A DNA stretch of 64,000 bases from Betaproteobacteria bacterium (GTDB taxonomy: Bacteria; Pseudomonadota; Gammaproteobacteria; Burkholderiales; Burkholderiaceae_D): contig JANXTA010000040.1 in the NCBI GenBank assembly GCA_025356395.1, positions 1 through 64,000 on the forward strand, written 5' to 3'. The notes beneath the pieces were generated by a model. That model was not told where the DNA came from. It was given only the letters and a program-made list of their open reading frames with translations, and ran no database searches. The translations under genes were made by a program, and so were the position numbers. Numbering within the stretch: the stretch's first letter is position 1; each line of letters opens with the position of its first letter. Shown piece after piece: positions 1 through 10,200 of the stretch.

Positions 1-182
1 ACGGCCGGGGGGTGAGTTCATGGAAGGGTCAGGTCGATGCGCGAGGCCAGATTGCCTCGCCGATCCGGCAGGTTGCCGAACGGAAGCCGAAGCTTAGGGG
101 CACACGCCGACCGGCCGACCGCGAAGCGATGCAGGGCGCGATCGCCGCGATGAACTGCAGGATGCGCGGACGAGACGAGCGA

Positions 183-878
183 TCAGCGCGGGGCTGCGGC
201 CTTGCGAGTCGCCGTTCTACGCCTCTTGACCTGCTTCGCCGGAGACTTGGACGCGGCCTTCCTGATCGCAGGTTTGCTCGCAGCCGTCGCGTCCGGTGCG
301 GTCGTGGCCATCGCGGCCTGCGCGACCTTCGAGAACTGGTCCTGCATGAAGCCCAGCCAGTTGTTGGCGGCGACACCCAGGGGATTGCTCGCGTCTTCCG
401 CGACGGCGGCTTCGAGCACGGGCGGAACCGGGTCGGGTTTCAGCTCGGTAGCCGGAGGCGACGAAGCCGTCGGCCATCCGGCCGGCAATCCCCCGGTCTT
501 CGCAGCGTTCGGCGACTTGGGCCCGAGCGGATTTTCGGCCATCGACGCGAACGACTGGATGGCCGAGATGGTGTTCCGCTGCACCTCCAGTCCCTGGATC
601 GTCGCGCGCAGCATGTTGAGGTTGACCTCGATCCACGACTCGGCGGCATGCAGGTCGCCGATGCGCTTGTCGAGTTCCTCGACATCGACGGTCGGCACGA
701 GAAAGCCGGGCAGTGCGGTGCCGCCGGGCAGCTTGCCCCAGAAGGTCTTGAGCAGGTCCATGCCGCCCGCGAATCCCTGCGCCAGCGGCTGCGCGGCGGG
801 CGCCGCGGCCGGCGACCCGAACAGCATGAAGGGCAGCGCCGAGGGGTCCGGCCAACCGGGCTTGACGGGGTTGCTCAT
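183..878 (-). CDS. phaM: PhaM-family polyhydroxyalkanoate granule regulatory protein
   Basis: The 231-residue product looks like PhaM, a protein that in Ralstonia-type bacteria binds PHB synthase and DNA, activates the synthase and distributes granules at division. Seen here: a short N-terminal segment with the FWGKLPGG motif, a central helical part containing VDVEELDKRI, ESWIEVNLNMLR and GLEVQRNTI, a low-complexity Ala/Pro linker, and a Lys/Arg/Ala-rich tail (about residues 195-231) resembling the histone-like DNA-binding tail of PhaM. The start is chosen at 878 because AGGAGA lies 4-5 bases upstream; the open frame continues upstream but without family similarity. It is divergent from the DUF3108 gene. 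The 182 bases downstream, to the window edge, show nothing I recognise. Confidence 0.85.
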   Translation of the reverse strand: MSNPVKPGWPDPSALPFMLFGSPAAAPAAQPLAQGFAGGMDLLKTFWGKLPGGTALPGFLVPTVDVEELDKRIGDLHAAESWIEVNLNMLRATIQGLEVQRNTISAIQSFASMAENPLGPKSPNAAKTGGLPAGWPTASSPPATELKPDPVPPVLEAAVAEDASNPLGVAANNWLGFMQDQFSKVAQAAMATTAPDATAASKPAIRKAASKSPAKQVKRRRTATRKAAAPR

Positions 879-1024
879 GTCGTCTCCTGTCGTCGCGACG
901 CTATGATGTGGCAGCAGTCCGGACCGGTGGATCCGGTTCGTCTGCGATACCGGTGCATCGCTCGCGGCATCGGTTCGAGTATGACAGGCGACTTCTGGTG
1001 GCTCGACCCTCTTCCCGTTCGACC

Positions 1025-2131
1025 ATGTCTCCGGCCCCAGCGTCCACTCCCGCCACGCTTCACAGCGGTCTTCACAGCGGTCCGCGGCGCTACGGCCGCT
1101 GGTTCGCGATCGTCGTCGCCTCGCTGCTGCTGCACCTGGCCGCATTCGACCTGCTGCCGCACTGGTCGCTGCAATCGACCGACGACACGCCGAACAACGA
1201 GCCGCTTCGTGCGACGCTGATGCCGCCGATCACACCGGACGTACCGCCTCCGGCAGCGCCGAGCGAGCAACCCGTGGCGGCACCCCGCGCCGCGCCGCGC
1301 AGGACGATGCCCGCCTTCGTGCCCGAGTCGCTGGAAGCGGTGCCCGCGGTCCGGGCCAGCCTGCCCGCGCCGCCCGCGTTCGCCATGCCTCAAGCCGCGC
1401 CACCGCCCGCGGCCGCCGCCGAACCGGCACCACCGCCGGCGCCAGCCCCGGTCGCCGCCGTCGCACCACGGTCCGCGCGCCTTTCGTACAAGGTCGTCTA
1501 CGTGGACCGCAAGAACGCCAGTCCGATCCAGTATGAGGGTGTAGGCACGATCGACTGGAGCCTCGCCGACGGCCACTACCGCAGCACGTTGCTGGCCACG
1601 GTACCGATCCTGTTCCTCAAGGTCGACATCCTCGCCGCGCACAGCGAAGGTGCCGTGACGCCGTCGGGGATCGCGCCGGACCGCTATACGGAATCGCCGC
1701 GCAAGCGCCCCACGGTCGCGACCAACTTCAATCGCGACGCGCGGCAATCGGTGACGTTCTCGACCACGCAAGCGACCACGCCGCTGGTGCCCGGCGTGCA
1801 GGACCGCCTGTCGCTACTGTTCCAGATCGGGGCGCTGCTGCTCGCCAACGGACAGCAAGGCAGTCACATCGACATGCCGGTGGCCGGTGTCCGCGGCGAC
1901 GTGGAGAACTGGGCCTTCGAGAATCAGGGTGTCGAGGCGATCGAGACCGGCTCGGGTCCGCTGTCGACGACGCATCTGCGACGCACGCCCCGGCCCGGCT
2001 CCAACGACCGGATCATCGACGTGTGGATCGCGCAAGCCGACGGCGGCTATCCGGCCCGCGTGCTGTACACAGAGCCGAACGGCAGTACCGTCGAAATGAT
2101 GCTGGAGAAGATCGGCGCCGTGTCCGAGTGA
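1025..2131 (+). CDS. DUF3108 domain protein with TonB-like N-terminus
   Basis: A 368-residue protein. The first ~25 residues are short and basic, followed by one hydrophobic segment (around residues 26-42, with the run VVASLLLHLAAFDLLP) that would anchor it in the inner membrane. A long Pro/Ala-rich spacer (about 70-165) follows, as in TonB-type proteins that span the periplasm. The C-terminal ~190 residues match DUF3108, a periplasmic beta-rich domain starting near LSYKVVYVDRKN. The function of DUF3108 proteins is not established; envelope roles are usually suspected. The start is the ATG at 1025, which places the membrane segment near the N-terminus; the frame is open further upstream. It converges with the indolepyruvate oxidoreductase gene, 18 bases away. 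Confidence 0.7.
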   Translation: MSPAPASTPATLHSGLHSGPRRYGRWFAIVVASLLLHLAAFDLLPHWSLQSTDDTPNNEPLRATLMPPITPDVPPPAAPSEQPVAAPRAAPRRTMPAFVPESLEAVPAVRASLPAPPAFAMPQAAPPPAAAAEPAPPPAPAPVAAVAPRSARLSYKVVYVDRKNASPIQYEGVGTIDWSLADGHYRSTLLATVPILFLKVDILAAHSEGAVTPSGIAPDRYTESPRKRPTVATNFNRDARQSVTFSTTQATTPLVPGVQDRLSLLFQIGALLLANGQQGSHIDMPVAGVRGDVENWAFENQGVEAIETGSGPLSTTHLRRTPRPGSNDRIIDVWIAQADGGYPARVLYTEPNGSTVEMMLEKIGAVSE

Positions 2132-2149
2132 GCGCGGCGCCGTTCCGGA

Positions 2150-5100
2150 TCAGGCCGCGCGGGCGCGGCTGATCTCCTTGACCGGTGCCTTGAAGGTCGA
2201 CACCAGGTTCTCGCGCAGGGCGGCCGCCTTCTTCATGTTGGCCTCCTTGACGTGGCCGTAGCCGCGAATCTCTTCCGGGATGCCGGCAACGGCGATCGCC
2301 GCGTCGAGGTTGGCCGCATCGAGCTTGGCGAGCATCATCGCGATGGTCGATTCGTACTCGGTGATCAGCGCGCGCTCGGCCTTGCGTTCCTCGCTACGAC
2401 CGAAGACATCGAGCGCCGTGCCGCGCAGGCCCTTCATCTTCGCAAGCATCCCGAACGCCTTCATCATCCACGGCCCGAACTCCTTCTTGATCAGATGGCC
2501 CTGGTCGTCGCGCTTCGAGAACAGCGGAGGCGCGAGGTTGAACTTGATGGTGACGGGTCCGTTCTTCTCGTCGGCCTCGAACTGCGCGTTGATCTTGTCC
2601 ATGAACGCGGGGTCGGTGTAAAGACGCGCGACCTCGTACTCGTCCTTGTACGCGAGCAGCTTGAAGTAATAGCGGGCGACCGCCTGTGTGAGAGGCAACG
2701 CTGACTTGGCCGTCAGTCGCGTCTCCACGCCCCGCACCTTGTCCACCAGCGCCATGTAGCGGCCCGCGTACGCGGCGTTCTGGTAACCGACCAGGAACTC
2801 GGCCCGGCGCGAGATCGTCTCGTCGAGGCTGCCCGACAACTTCTTCGAGCCGTCGCGCTTGAGCTCGACCACCTCGGCCGGGAACGCGACCCGCTCAACC
2901 GCGACCCGGTCGTGCGCCGCGCGACGACCCCACGTGAAGGCCTTCTTGTTAGCGTCGACCGAGACCGCGTTGAGCTCGATCGCGCGAACGATCGAGTGCT
3001 CGGTCAGCGGGACCCAGCCCTTCTGCCAGGCATAGCCGAGCATGAAGGGGTTGGTGTACAACGCGTCGCCCATCAACGCGACCGTGAGCTTGTTGGCATC
3101 GATCAGGTCGCAGTGGCTCTCGTTGCCCGGACGGTCCGCGCCGAGCGCGTGGCGGATCTCCTGCGCTAGGTCGGAGCCCGGAAACTTCCAGTCCGGATTG
3201 CGCACGAACTCGGCGGTCGGCACGTCGGCCGTGTTGACGACCGCACGCGTCTTGCCAGCCTGCATCTTGGAGATCGCTTCCGTGTTGCCGGTCACGATCA
3301 GTTCGCAGCCGAGCACCAGGTCGGCCTCGCCGGTCGCGATGCGCGTGGCCTGCAGGCGCTCCGGCGTGGCCGCGATCTGCACGTGCGACGCGACCTCGCC
3401 GCCCTTCTGCGCGAGACCGGCCATGTCGAGCACCGACACGCCTTTGTTCTCGAGGTGTCCCGCCATGCCGAGCAGCTGGCCGATGGTGACGACGCCCGTA
3501 CCGCCCACGCCCATCACGAGGATGCCGTAGGGCACCGTGACTTCGGGCACGACCGGCTGCGGCAGATCGAACAGGCGATCGACCTCGGCACCGGCCGAGC
3601 TGCCGCCCTTGCCCTTCTTGACGCGGCCGCCTTCGACCGTGACGAAGCTCGGGCAGAAGCCCTTTACACAACTGAAGTCCTTGTTGCACGACGACTGGTT
3701 GATGACACGCTTGCGACCGAACTCGGTCTCGAGCGGTTCGACCGACAGGCAGTTGGACTTGACCGAACAGTCGCCGCAACCTTCGCAGACCAGGTCGTTG
3801 ATGAACACGCGCTTGGCCGGGTCCGGGAACAGCGGCTTGCCGTCGACGATCTTCTTCCGACGCCGACGCTTCTCGGACGCGCAGGTCTGGTCGTAGATCA
3901 GGATCGTCGTGCCCTCGATCTCGCGCAGTTCGCGCTGGAGCTTGTCCAGTTCGTCGCGGTGATGGACCGTCACGCCGTGCGCGAGATGGTTGTCGTGCAC
4001 CGGGCCGAGCGTCTTCGACTTCTTGCCCGTGGCGATCGCCATCGAGCCTTCCTCGTTCTGGATCACGCGCTGGCTCGGATCCCAGTGACCGTCGTACTTC
4101 TCCGGCTCGTCGGTGACGACGATGATCTTCTTCGCGCCTTCGGCCGCCATCTGCCGCGAGATCTGCGGCACAGTCAGCGAGCCGTCGGTCGCCTGCCCGC
4201 CGGTCATCGCGACTGCGTCGTTGAACAGGATCTTGTAGGTAATGTTGACCTTGGCCGCGATAGATGCGCGGATTGCGAGGATGCCGCTGTGGAAGTAGGT
4301 GCCGTCGCCGAGGTTCGCGAAGATGTGCTTCTCGTTCGTGAACGGCGCCTGGCCGATCCACGGCGTTCCTTCGCCACCCATCTGCGTGAAGGTCTCGGTG
4401 CGGCGGTCGGGCATCCACACGGTCATGTAGTGACAGCCGATGCCGGCCACGGCGCGCGAGCCTTCGGGCACGCGGGTCGACGTGTTGTGCGGGCAGCCGG
4501 AGCAGAAGAACGGCTTGCGCTCGGTGATCACGCGCGGCAGCGCGAGCGCGGACTCCTTCGCGTGGATGATCGCGAGACGTGCGTCGATGCGCGCGCGCAC
4601 GTCCGACGGCAATTCGAAGTTGGCGAGGCGACTCGCGATGGCCTTCGCGATCTTGGCGGGCGACAGCTCGTACTTGGCCGGCAGCAACCAGTTGCCCTGC
4701 GGGATCGCCCACTCGCCGCCTTCCTTGTCGTCGAACTTGCCGAAGACGCGGGGTCGTGCGTGCTCGCTGAAGTTGTAGAGCTCTTCCTTGAGCTGGTACT
4801 CGATCATCTGGCGCTTCTCTTCAACGACCAGAATCTCCTGCAGCCCGGTCGCGAACTCGCGCACGTGATACGCGTCGAGCGGCCACACCACGCCGACCTT
4901 GAAGAGGCGGATACCGAACTGCGCGCACTCGGCTTCGCCGAGGCCCAGATCCATCAACGCCTGGCGCGTGTCGAGATAGGCCTTGCCGCTGGCCATGATG
5001 CCGAAGCGCGCGTGCGGCGAGTCCCACACCGTGTGGTTGAGCTTGTTGGCGCGGACGTACGCGAGCGCCGCGTAGAACTTGTAGTCCATCAGCCGCGCTT

Positions 5101-5881
5101 CCTGCTCGAGCGGCGAGTCGGGCCAGCGGATGTTGAGACCGTCGGGTGGCAGGATGAAATCTTCGGGCAGCTTGATCTGGACGCGGTCGGGATCGACGAT
5201 CACCGAAGCCGACGCCTCGACCACGTCGGTGACGACCTTGAAGCCGCACCACAGGCCCGAGTAGCGGCTCATCGCGTAGGCGTGCAGCCCGAGGTCGAGG
5301 TACTCCTGGACCGTCGACGGGAAGAAAACCGGGATGCCGCAGGCCTTGAGGATGTGGTCGGACTGATGCGGGAAAGTCGACGACTTGGCCGAGTGATCGT
5401 CGCCGGCAAGCACCAGCACACCGCCGTGCTTCGACGTACCTGCCGCGTTCGCATGCTTGAACACGTCGCCGCTGCGATCGACGCCCGGGCCCTTGCCGTA
5501 CCACATGCCGAACACGCCGTCGTACTTGGCCTGCGGCGTCATGTTGACCTGCTGCGAGCCCCACACCGATGTCGCCGCGATGTCCTCGTTGAGGCCCGGC
5601 TGGAACGCGATGTGGTGCTGTTCGAGATGCTTCTTGGCCTTCCACAACGTCTGGTCGACGCTGCCGAGCGGCGAGCCGCGATAGCCGGACACGAAGCCCG
5701 CCGTGTTCAGTCCCGCCTTCAGGTCGCGTTCGTGCTGCAGCATCAGCAGGCGCACCAGCGCCTGCGTGCCGTTCATGTAGGCACGGCCTTTTTCCAGCGT
5801 GTATTTATCGTCGAGCGTGACGCGGCCGAGGGCTTCGTGCAGCTCGGGGGTCAGGTGATGCGGGGCGACGGGCGCGTTCAT
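2150..5881 (-). CDS. Indolepyruvate ferredoxin oxidoreductase, fused alpha/gamma type
   Basis: This 1243-residue protein belongs to the one-chain indolepyruvate/2-oxoacid:ferredoxin oxidoreductases, which oxidatively decarboxylate aryl- or branched 2-oxoacids to acyl-CoA using thiamine diphosphate and Fe-S clusters. The order seen is: an N-terminal pyruvate-oxidoreductase-like region with GDDHSAKSSTFPHQSDH; a TPP-binding region with CSGCPHNTS and the GDGTYFHSG loop; a cysteine-rich Fe-S segment (CEGCGDC, then SSCNKDFSC); and a C-terminal gamma-like domain beginning GVGGTGVVTIGQLLG. The length is typical for the betaproteobacterial fused form. The start at 5881 has GAGGAA five bases upstream. 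It stands alone, divergent from an organic-acid symporter. The exact substrate cannot be read from sequence; aromatic amino-acid catabolism is the family expectation. Confidence 0.9.
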   Translation of the reverse strand: MNAPVAPHHLTPELHEALGRVTLDDKYTLEKGRAYMNGTQALVRLLMLQHERDLKAGLNTAGFVSGYRGSPLGSVDQTLWKAKKHLEQHHIAFQPGLNEDIAATSVWGSQQVNMTPQAKYDGVFGMWYGKGPGVDRSGDVFKHANAAGTSKHGGVLVLAGDDHSAKSSTFPHQSDHILKACGIPVFFPSTVQEYLDLGLHAYAMSRYSGLWCGFKVVTDVVEASASVIVDPDRVQIKLPEDFILPPDGLNIRWPDSPLEQEARLMDYKFYAALAYVRANKLNHTVWDSPHARFGIMASGKAYLDTRQALMDLGLGEAECAQFGIRLFKVGVVWPLDAYHVREFATGLQEILVVEEKRQMIEYQLKEELYNFSEHARPRVFGKFDDKEGGEWAIPQGNWLLPAKYELSPAKIAKAIASRLANFELPSDVRARIDARLAIIHAKESALALPRVITERKPFFCSGCPHNTSTRVPEGSRAVAGIGCHYMTVWMPDRRTETFTQMGGEGTPWIGQAPFTNEKHIFANLGDGTYFHSGILAIRASIAAKVNITYKILFNDAVAMTGGQATDGSLTVPQISRQMAAEGAKKIIVVTDEPEKYDGHWDPSQRVIQNEEGSMAIATGKKSKTLGPVHDNHLAHGVTVHHRDELDKLQRELREIEGTTILIYDQTCASEKRRRRKKIVDGKPLFPDPAKRVFINDLVCEGCGDCSVKSNCLSVEPLETEFGRKRVINQSSCNKDFSCVKGFCPSFVTVEGGRVKKGKGGSSAGAEVDRLFDLPQPVVPEVTVPYGILVMGVGGTGVVTIGQLLGMAGHLENKGVSVLDMAGLAQKGGEVASHVQIAATPERLQATRIATGEADLVLGCELIVTGNTEAISKMQAGKTRAVVNTADVPTAEFVRNPDWKFPGSDLAQEIRHALGADRPGNESHCDLIDANKLTVALMGDALYTNPFMLGYAWQKGWVPLTEHSIVRAIELNAVSVDANKKAFTWGRRAAHDRVAVERVAFPAEVVELKRDGSKKLSGSLDETISRRAEFLVGYQNAAYAGRYMALVDKVRGVETRLTAKSALPLTQAVARYYFKLLAYKDEYEVARLYTDPAFMDKINAQFEADEKNGPVTIKFNLAPPLFSKRDDQGHLIKKEFGPWMMKAFGMLAKMKGLRGTALDVFGRSEERKAERALITEYESTIAMMLAKLDAANLDAAIAVAGIPEEIRGYGHVKEANMKKAAALRENLVSTFKAPVKEISRARAA

Positions 5882-6209
5882 CCGGTTCCTCAAAAATCGT
5901 GTTTTCGGGAGTGCGGGATGCAGGGTGGCATCCGGCAGAAACGACCCGCGTCTTGTGAACGCAAGCCGATGATGGGTGTGCGCGAAAGGATGCGATGCAC
6001 ACAGTTGGTTCATGGTTGAACTGACCACAGAAGTTAGCAGAAAGTGCTTGAAGCTTCAATCAAATATCGGCTCCCCGGAACGCAAGCTCGAGAGGGCGCG
6101 CTACAACTTTGCAGAAGTTTTTCGACAGGACGACGTGGGGAAGCGCGCTATGGTGTCGGCGCCTCCACCGCCCTCGCGCGGCGGACGAGAAAATCCATAC
6201 GGAGACCGC
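5882..6209. promoter_or_regulatory. Divergent intergenic region with a 12-bp perfect palindrome
   Basis: This 328-base gap separates two divergent genes and must carry both promoters. I see no gene in it. The clearest feature is the perfect palindrome TTGAAGCTTCAA at 6048-6059, in a locally AT-richer patch. It could be an operator for a dimeric regulator, but nothing else supports that. I could not place convincing -35/-10 pairs for either gene. GGAGA at 6201-6205 is the ribosome-binding site of the plus-strand symporter. Confidence 0.35.
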
Positions 6210-7520
6210 ATGTCCGCAGCACCCATCGATGTCCACGCTCGCAAGTCGTCCAAGGTGGGCGATGTCCTGCGCGTCACGAGCGGCAACTTTCTCGAGCAGT
6301 TCGACTTCTTCCTGTTCGGTTTTTACGCAGCCGACATCGGCAAAACGTTCTTTCCGGCCGAGAGCGAGTTCGCGTCGCTGATGCTGACCTTCGCCGTTTT
6401 CGGCGCCGGCTTCCTCATGCGACCGCTAGGCGCCATCGTGCTGGGCGCCTACATCGACACGGTCGGTCGACGGAAGGGACTGATCGTCACGCTCGCGCTG
6501 ATGGCGAGCGGCACCATCCTGATCGCCGCCGTGCCGGGCTACGCGACGATCGGCCTGCTCGCGCCGGCTTTGGTCCTCGTCGGACGGCTGCTGCAAGGCT
6601 TCTCGGCAGGTGCCGAACTGGGCGGCGTGTCGGTTTATCTCGCCGAGATCGCGACCCCGGGCAAGAAGGGTTTCTACGTCAGCTGGCAGTCGGCGAGCCA
6701 GCAGGTCTCGATCGTGGTCGCGGCCGCTCTCGGCTTCGCGGTCCGCGCGTATCTCACCTCCGACCAGATCGACGCGTGGGGCTGGCGCATCCCGTTCTTC
6801 GTCGGCTGCCTGACCGTGCCGGTAATCTTCTTCCTGCGCCGCACGCTGCAGGAGACCGACGAGTTCAAGGCGCGGACCTATCACCCGAAGGCGCCCGAGA
6901 TGCTGCGGTCGATGGTCGCCAACTGGAAGGTCGTGATCGCCGGAATGATGATGGTCGCGATGACGACGACGGCCTTCTACCTGATCACCGTCTACACGCC
7001 CACCTTCGGCAAGAACGTGCTGCATCTCACGTCGCGCGACGCGTTGATCGTCACCTTCTGCGTGGGCATCTCGAACTTCATCTGGCTACCGATCGGCGGT
7101 GCGCTATCGGACCGCATCGGCCGCAAGCCGATCCTGGTCGCGACCACCATCCTGACGATCCTGACGGCCTATCCGATGATGGCGTGGCTGGCGTCGGCCC
7201 CGAGCTTCGTGCGCATGCTCGAAGTGGAGCTGGTCTTGTCGGCGCTCTACGGGCTCTACAACGGCGCGATGGTCGTGGCCCTGACCGAAGTGATGCCGGT
7301 GCAGGTGCGCGTGGTCGGCTTCTCGCTCGCGTACAGCCTGGCGACGGCGCTGTTCGGAGGGCTCACGCCGCTGATCTCGACGTGGCTGATCAACGAGACC
7401 AGCGACAAGGCGGCTCCCGGCTACTGGCTCACGTTCGCGGCGATCTGCGGACTGGCCGCGACGCTGATCCTTTTCCACAAGGCGTCCGTCGATCGACGCG
7501 CGGCATCGATGGCGCACTGA
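6210..7520 (+). CDS. MFS organic-acid:proton symporter (citrate/tricarballylate type, MHS family)
   Basis: A 436-residue, probably 12-helix major facilitator of the metabolite:H+ symporter branch, closest in style to citrate (CitA) and tricarballylate (TcuC) carriers. The signature elements are the early motif [17 protein letters not shown], the loop 2-3 motif DTVGRRKGL, the conserved [15 protein letters not shown] in helix 4, and a second cytoplasmic motif DRIGRKPIL. The start is the ATG at 6210, preceded by GGAGA at a good distance; upstream codons in the frame are not family-like. It is convergent, four bases apart, with the acyltransferase gene and divergent from the indolepyruvate oxidoreductase. 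A di- or tricarboxylate substrate is likely but unproven. No tcuA/tcuB catabolic genes are adjacent. Confidence 0.85.
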   Translation: MSAAPIDVHARKSSKVGDVLRVTSGNFLEQFDFFLFGFYAADIGKTFFPAESEFASLMLTFAVFGAGFLMRPLGAIVLGAYIDTVGRRKGLIVTLALMASGTILIAAVPGYATIGLLAPALVLVGRLLQGFSAGAELGGVSVYLAEIATPGKKGFYVSWQSASQQVSIVVAAALGFAVRAYLTSDQIDAWGWRIPFFVGCLTVPVIFFLRRTLQETDEFKARTYHPKAPEMLRSMVANWKVVIAGMMMVAMTTTAFYLITVYTPTFGKNVLHLTSRDALIVTFCVGISNFIWLPIGGALSDRIGRKPILVATTILTILTAYPMMAWLASAPSFVRMLEVELVLSALYGLYNGAMVVALTEVMPVQVRVVGFSLAYSLATALFGGLTPLISTWLINETSDKAAPGYWLTFAAICGLAATLILFHKASVDRRAASMAH

Positions 7521-7524
7521 GCGC

Positions 7525-9576
7525 TCAGCGCGATGGTCCCGCCGATGTCGACGCCGTGTCGCGGATGAACGCCACGAAGTCCGGGTAGAGCTTCTGATTG
7601 CCCGCTGCACTCAGGTGGTCGCCATCGAAGAACAGCGGGACGCGGCCATCGAACGCGCTGCAGGTCGACGTGGGGCAGAGCACCGGAAATGGATCCCAGA
7701 TCCGCACGTTCGGCAGTTCGTCTCCCAACCCCCGCATGGCGGCGACCACGGGTCCGCGTTCGACCTCGAGGAGGGCCGCATCCCGCGTGAATCCCGCTGC
7801 GCAGATCGGGTTCATGCGATTGAACCAGTCACTGCATCGAAAGGGCGGCGCGTCGAAGATTGGCTTGGGTGCCTCGAACACGATCGCGATGCCGCGGCGG
7901 TTGATGGCAGCGAGGCTGCCTCGAGCCTCCACGATGGCCGCTTCGCGCAAGACCCGTATCTCGTCACCCCGTGGTGCCGATGACGCGTCCACGGCAGGTC
8001 CTGACTGTTCAGCGCGCCTTTGCATGCGCAAGCTCGGGAGGAACAGGATGTCGCCAGCCCCCCCCCCTTCGGCAACATCGTTCAACGTCGCCTGGATGAA
8101 CGCTTCGCAGGCCGCCGAGACCCGGCTCGATGGCGACCGCAACGTGAAGAACGGACACCCCGCGTAGGTGTAGGCCTTGACGCGATAGGGTTGCTCCGTC
8201 GCAAAACGTCCGAGCATCGACATGTAGGCACCGGCATGCGAATCCCCGGCGACGAACAGCGTCTTGCGCAGGTCGGGCGACTCGCAATCCAGGCGGTCGA
8301 CGGTGATCAAGCGCCCCCCTGAGAAAGGTCGATTGGTCTGCGCGCTCCTGCATCCAGCGGCCTTCGGGTGGGACGATCCATTCTCCGGGTACCAGACGCG
8401 CACCTCGCGCGTGGCGGACAGCGACAATGCGGTTTGCGATTCGTGCAGGGCGTTGGCGACAAGCAAACTGCCGACCACAACGGCGAGGCCGGCCGCGATG
8501 ACCCCGAATCGGTTGAACGGACGGCGCTCGCGCTTCTGGAAGAGCTTCTCGACGAAGTGATACGAGAGCACGGAGAGCGTCGCGACCACGACGATCGCCA
8601 CGATGCGCTTCGGCATGCTGTCAAGACCGACGGTCCAGCGAAAGAGCGAGAAGACCGGCCAGTGCCACAGGTAGATCGAGTACGAGATCGTGCCGATGTA
8701 GACGACCGGGACCGGCTGCAGGAAGCGGACCTCGCGTGCATCGCCGTGAGCGACCTGATCGATCAGGACGACGCTACCGACCACGACCAGCAACGCCGTC
8801 GGGAACGGGAACAGGAACATGCCCGAAACGACCAGTCCGATCGCCAGCAGCAAACCGGACAAGGTCATCGCGACGCCTCGCGAACAGCGTTGCGGCGACA
8901 GCAGCGCACCGCCTCGATGGTGATATTGCGCGAGCAGGGCACCCGCACCCAGTTCCCAGAACCGGCTCGTCAGCGCGTAGTAGGCAGAGGGCGAGCCCGT
9001 GATCGTCAGCCACGCCGAAATCGTCAACGAACAAAGACAGAGGGCCGGGATCAGCCATCGGGCGAATACGAGAGGCGCTGCAGAAGCTCTCGAAACGAGG
9101 AAGAACAGGAACGGTAGGACGACGTAGAACTGTTCTTCGACGCCGAGCGACCACGTATGCGCATACGGATTGAACTCGATGCGCGGTGAAAAATAGCTTT
9201 CCTGATGCGTCGCGAGGAAGACGTTGCTGAGACCCACCAGCGCGTAGCGAGCGGTCTCGAAGTTCTGTGAACTGAGCCACGCCTGCGGCACGAACAGCAC
9301 GTCGAGCAGGACGGTGCCGAGGATGCACAGCAACAGCGCCGGCAGGATCCGCTTGATGCGCCGCGCGTAGAAGCCCGCGAGGAAGGGAATCAGCTTCTCG
9401 TGACGATGCGACGCGAACGACCGCGTCACCACGTAGCCCGAGATCACGAAGAAGATATCGACGCCGGCAAAGCCACCGGGCAGATACGCCGCATCCAGGT
9501 GATAGAGGACGACCGACAGGACGGCCAGCGCCCTCAGCGAGTCGATCGCGGTGATCCGCTGCCCGGAATGTCTCAA
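7525..9576 (-). CDS. Acyltransferase 3 / SGNH-hydrolase fused O-acetyltransferase
   Basis: A 683-residue membrane enzyme of the OafA/YrhL type, which O-acylates surface polysaccharide sugars. Residues ~1-370 form the acyltransferase-3 domain with about ten membrane helices: it starts ITAIDSLRALAVLSVVLYH, has the FAGVDIFFVISGY motif, and carries YAHTWSLGVEEQFY, typical of the family. Residues ~430-680 form a periplasmic SGNH-type domain, with FVAGDSHAGAY as block I and a late DGDHLSAAG supplying the Asp/His pair. This two-domain layout matches O-antigen and exopolysaccharide acetyltransferases. No polysaccharide biosynthesis genes are adjacent, so the acceptor is unknown. A run of nine cytosines (8056-8064) lies within the coding sequence and could be slippage-prone. 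Confidence 0.88.
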   Translation of the reverse strand: MRHSGQRITAIDSLRALAVLSVVLYHLDAAYLPGGFAGVDIFFVISGYVVTRSFASHRHEKLIPFLAGFYARRIKRILPALLLCILGTVLLDVLFVPQAWLSSQNFETARYALVGLSNVFLATHQESYFSPRIEFNPYAHTWSLGVEEQFYVVLPFLFFLVSRASAAPLVFARWLIPALCLCSLTISAWLTITGSPSAYYALTSRFWELGAGALLAQYHHRGGALLSPQRCSRGVAMTLSGLLLAIGLVVSGMFLFPFPTALLVVVGSVVLIDQVAHGDAREVRFLQPVPVVYIGTISYSIYLWHWPVFSLFRWTVGLDSMPKRIVAIVVVATLSVLSYHFVEKLFQKRERRPFNRFGVIAAGLAVVVGSLLVANALHESQTALSLSATREVRVWYPENGSSHPKAAGCRSAQTNRPFSGGRLITVDRLDCESPDLRKTLFVAGDSHAGAYMSMLGRFATEQPYRVKAYTYAGCPFFTLRSPSSRVSAACEAFIQATLNDVAEGGGAGDILFLPSLRMQRRAEQSGPAVDASSAPRGDEIRVLREAAIVEARGSLAAINRRGIAIVFEAPKPIFDAPPFRCSDWFNRMNPICAAGFTRDAALLEVERGPVVAAMRGLGDELPNVRIWDPFPVLCPTSTCSAFDGRVPLFFDGDHLSAAGNQKLYPDFVAFIRDTASTSAGPSR

Positions 9577-9663
9577 GGGAAGGACATGCGAAGTTGGTCG
9601 ATCGCTTCAATGCGCATGACCGCACCGATCATCGCTGCCACAAGCGGCGATACGACCGACGAC

Positions 9664-10200
9664 TCAAGACCCCACCGGCTTGTCCGCCTTGTCCTTGAAG
9701 AAGCCGTAGATGCCGTCGGCGCCCATGCTCCGCGCATCGGCCAGCTCGCCGGCCTTGGTCTGGTAGACCACCTCGTTGGTCGGGGTGACCACGACGATCG
9801 ACGGGATGCCCTTCTTGATCGGCTCGCCGTATAGCTTTGCGAAATCGAGGTTCTTGTCGAAGTCGCCCACGTCGACCTCCACGACCTCGTAGCGGCTCGC
9901 GATCAATTCGGTGGTCTTGCCGCCCGCATGGAATTCGTGGTCGAGGACACGGCAGTCGGGACACCAGTTCGCACCAAACACGATCAGCACGCGCTTGCCG
10001 CTCCTGCGCGCTTCGGTCATCGCGGCGACGAGATCGCGTTGCGCGTCAGCGGTCGTGTCGTAAGGCAAAGGTCCAGGCGGGATCGCATGCTTCTTGACCG
10101 GCGGTGTGCTCTGGGCCTGCGCGAACTGCGTCGAGACCGTCACGGCGACAGCACATGCAGCGGCCAGGGCGATCATCACCCAGCGATTGGGACTCTTCAT
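9664..10200 (-). CDS. Periplasmic thioredoxin-family protein
   Basis: A 178-residue exported protein with a clear signal peptide (residues ~1-30, cleavage after AQA) and a thioredoxin fold around the redox motif WCPDC (Cys80 and Cys83). After it comes the GIPSIVVVTP element, whose cis-proline region is typical of thioredoxins. The CPDC variant, in the context GANWCPDCRVLDHEF, occurs in thioredoxin-like proteins of the DUF899/TlpA neighbourhood; I cannot assign it to DsbE, DsbD or another named group. It overlaps by four bases the stop of the preceding hypothetical gene on the same strand, so the two are probably co-transcribed and translationally coupled. Confidence 0.8.
   Translation of the reverse strand: MKSPNRWVMIALAAACAVAVTVSTQFAQAQSTPPVKKHAIPPGPLPYDTTADAQRDLVAAMTEARRSGKRVLIVFGANWCPDCRVLDHEFHAGGKTTELIASRYEVVEVDVGDFDKNLDFAKLYGEPIKKGIPSIVVVTPTNEVVYQTKAGELADARSMGADGIYGFFKDKADKPVGS

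Noticed and set aside
3383-6019. Very long open frame on the plus strand opposite the indolepyruvate oxidoreductase
   Set aside because: Composition is Arg/Asp/His/Val-rich as expected for the antisense of a GC-rich gene, has no family features, and the minus-strand gene is unambiguous.
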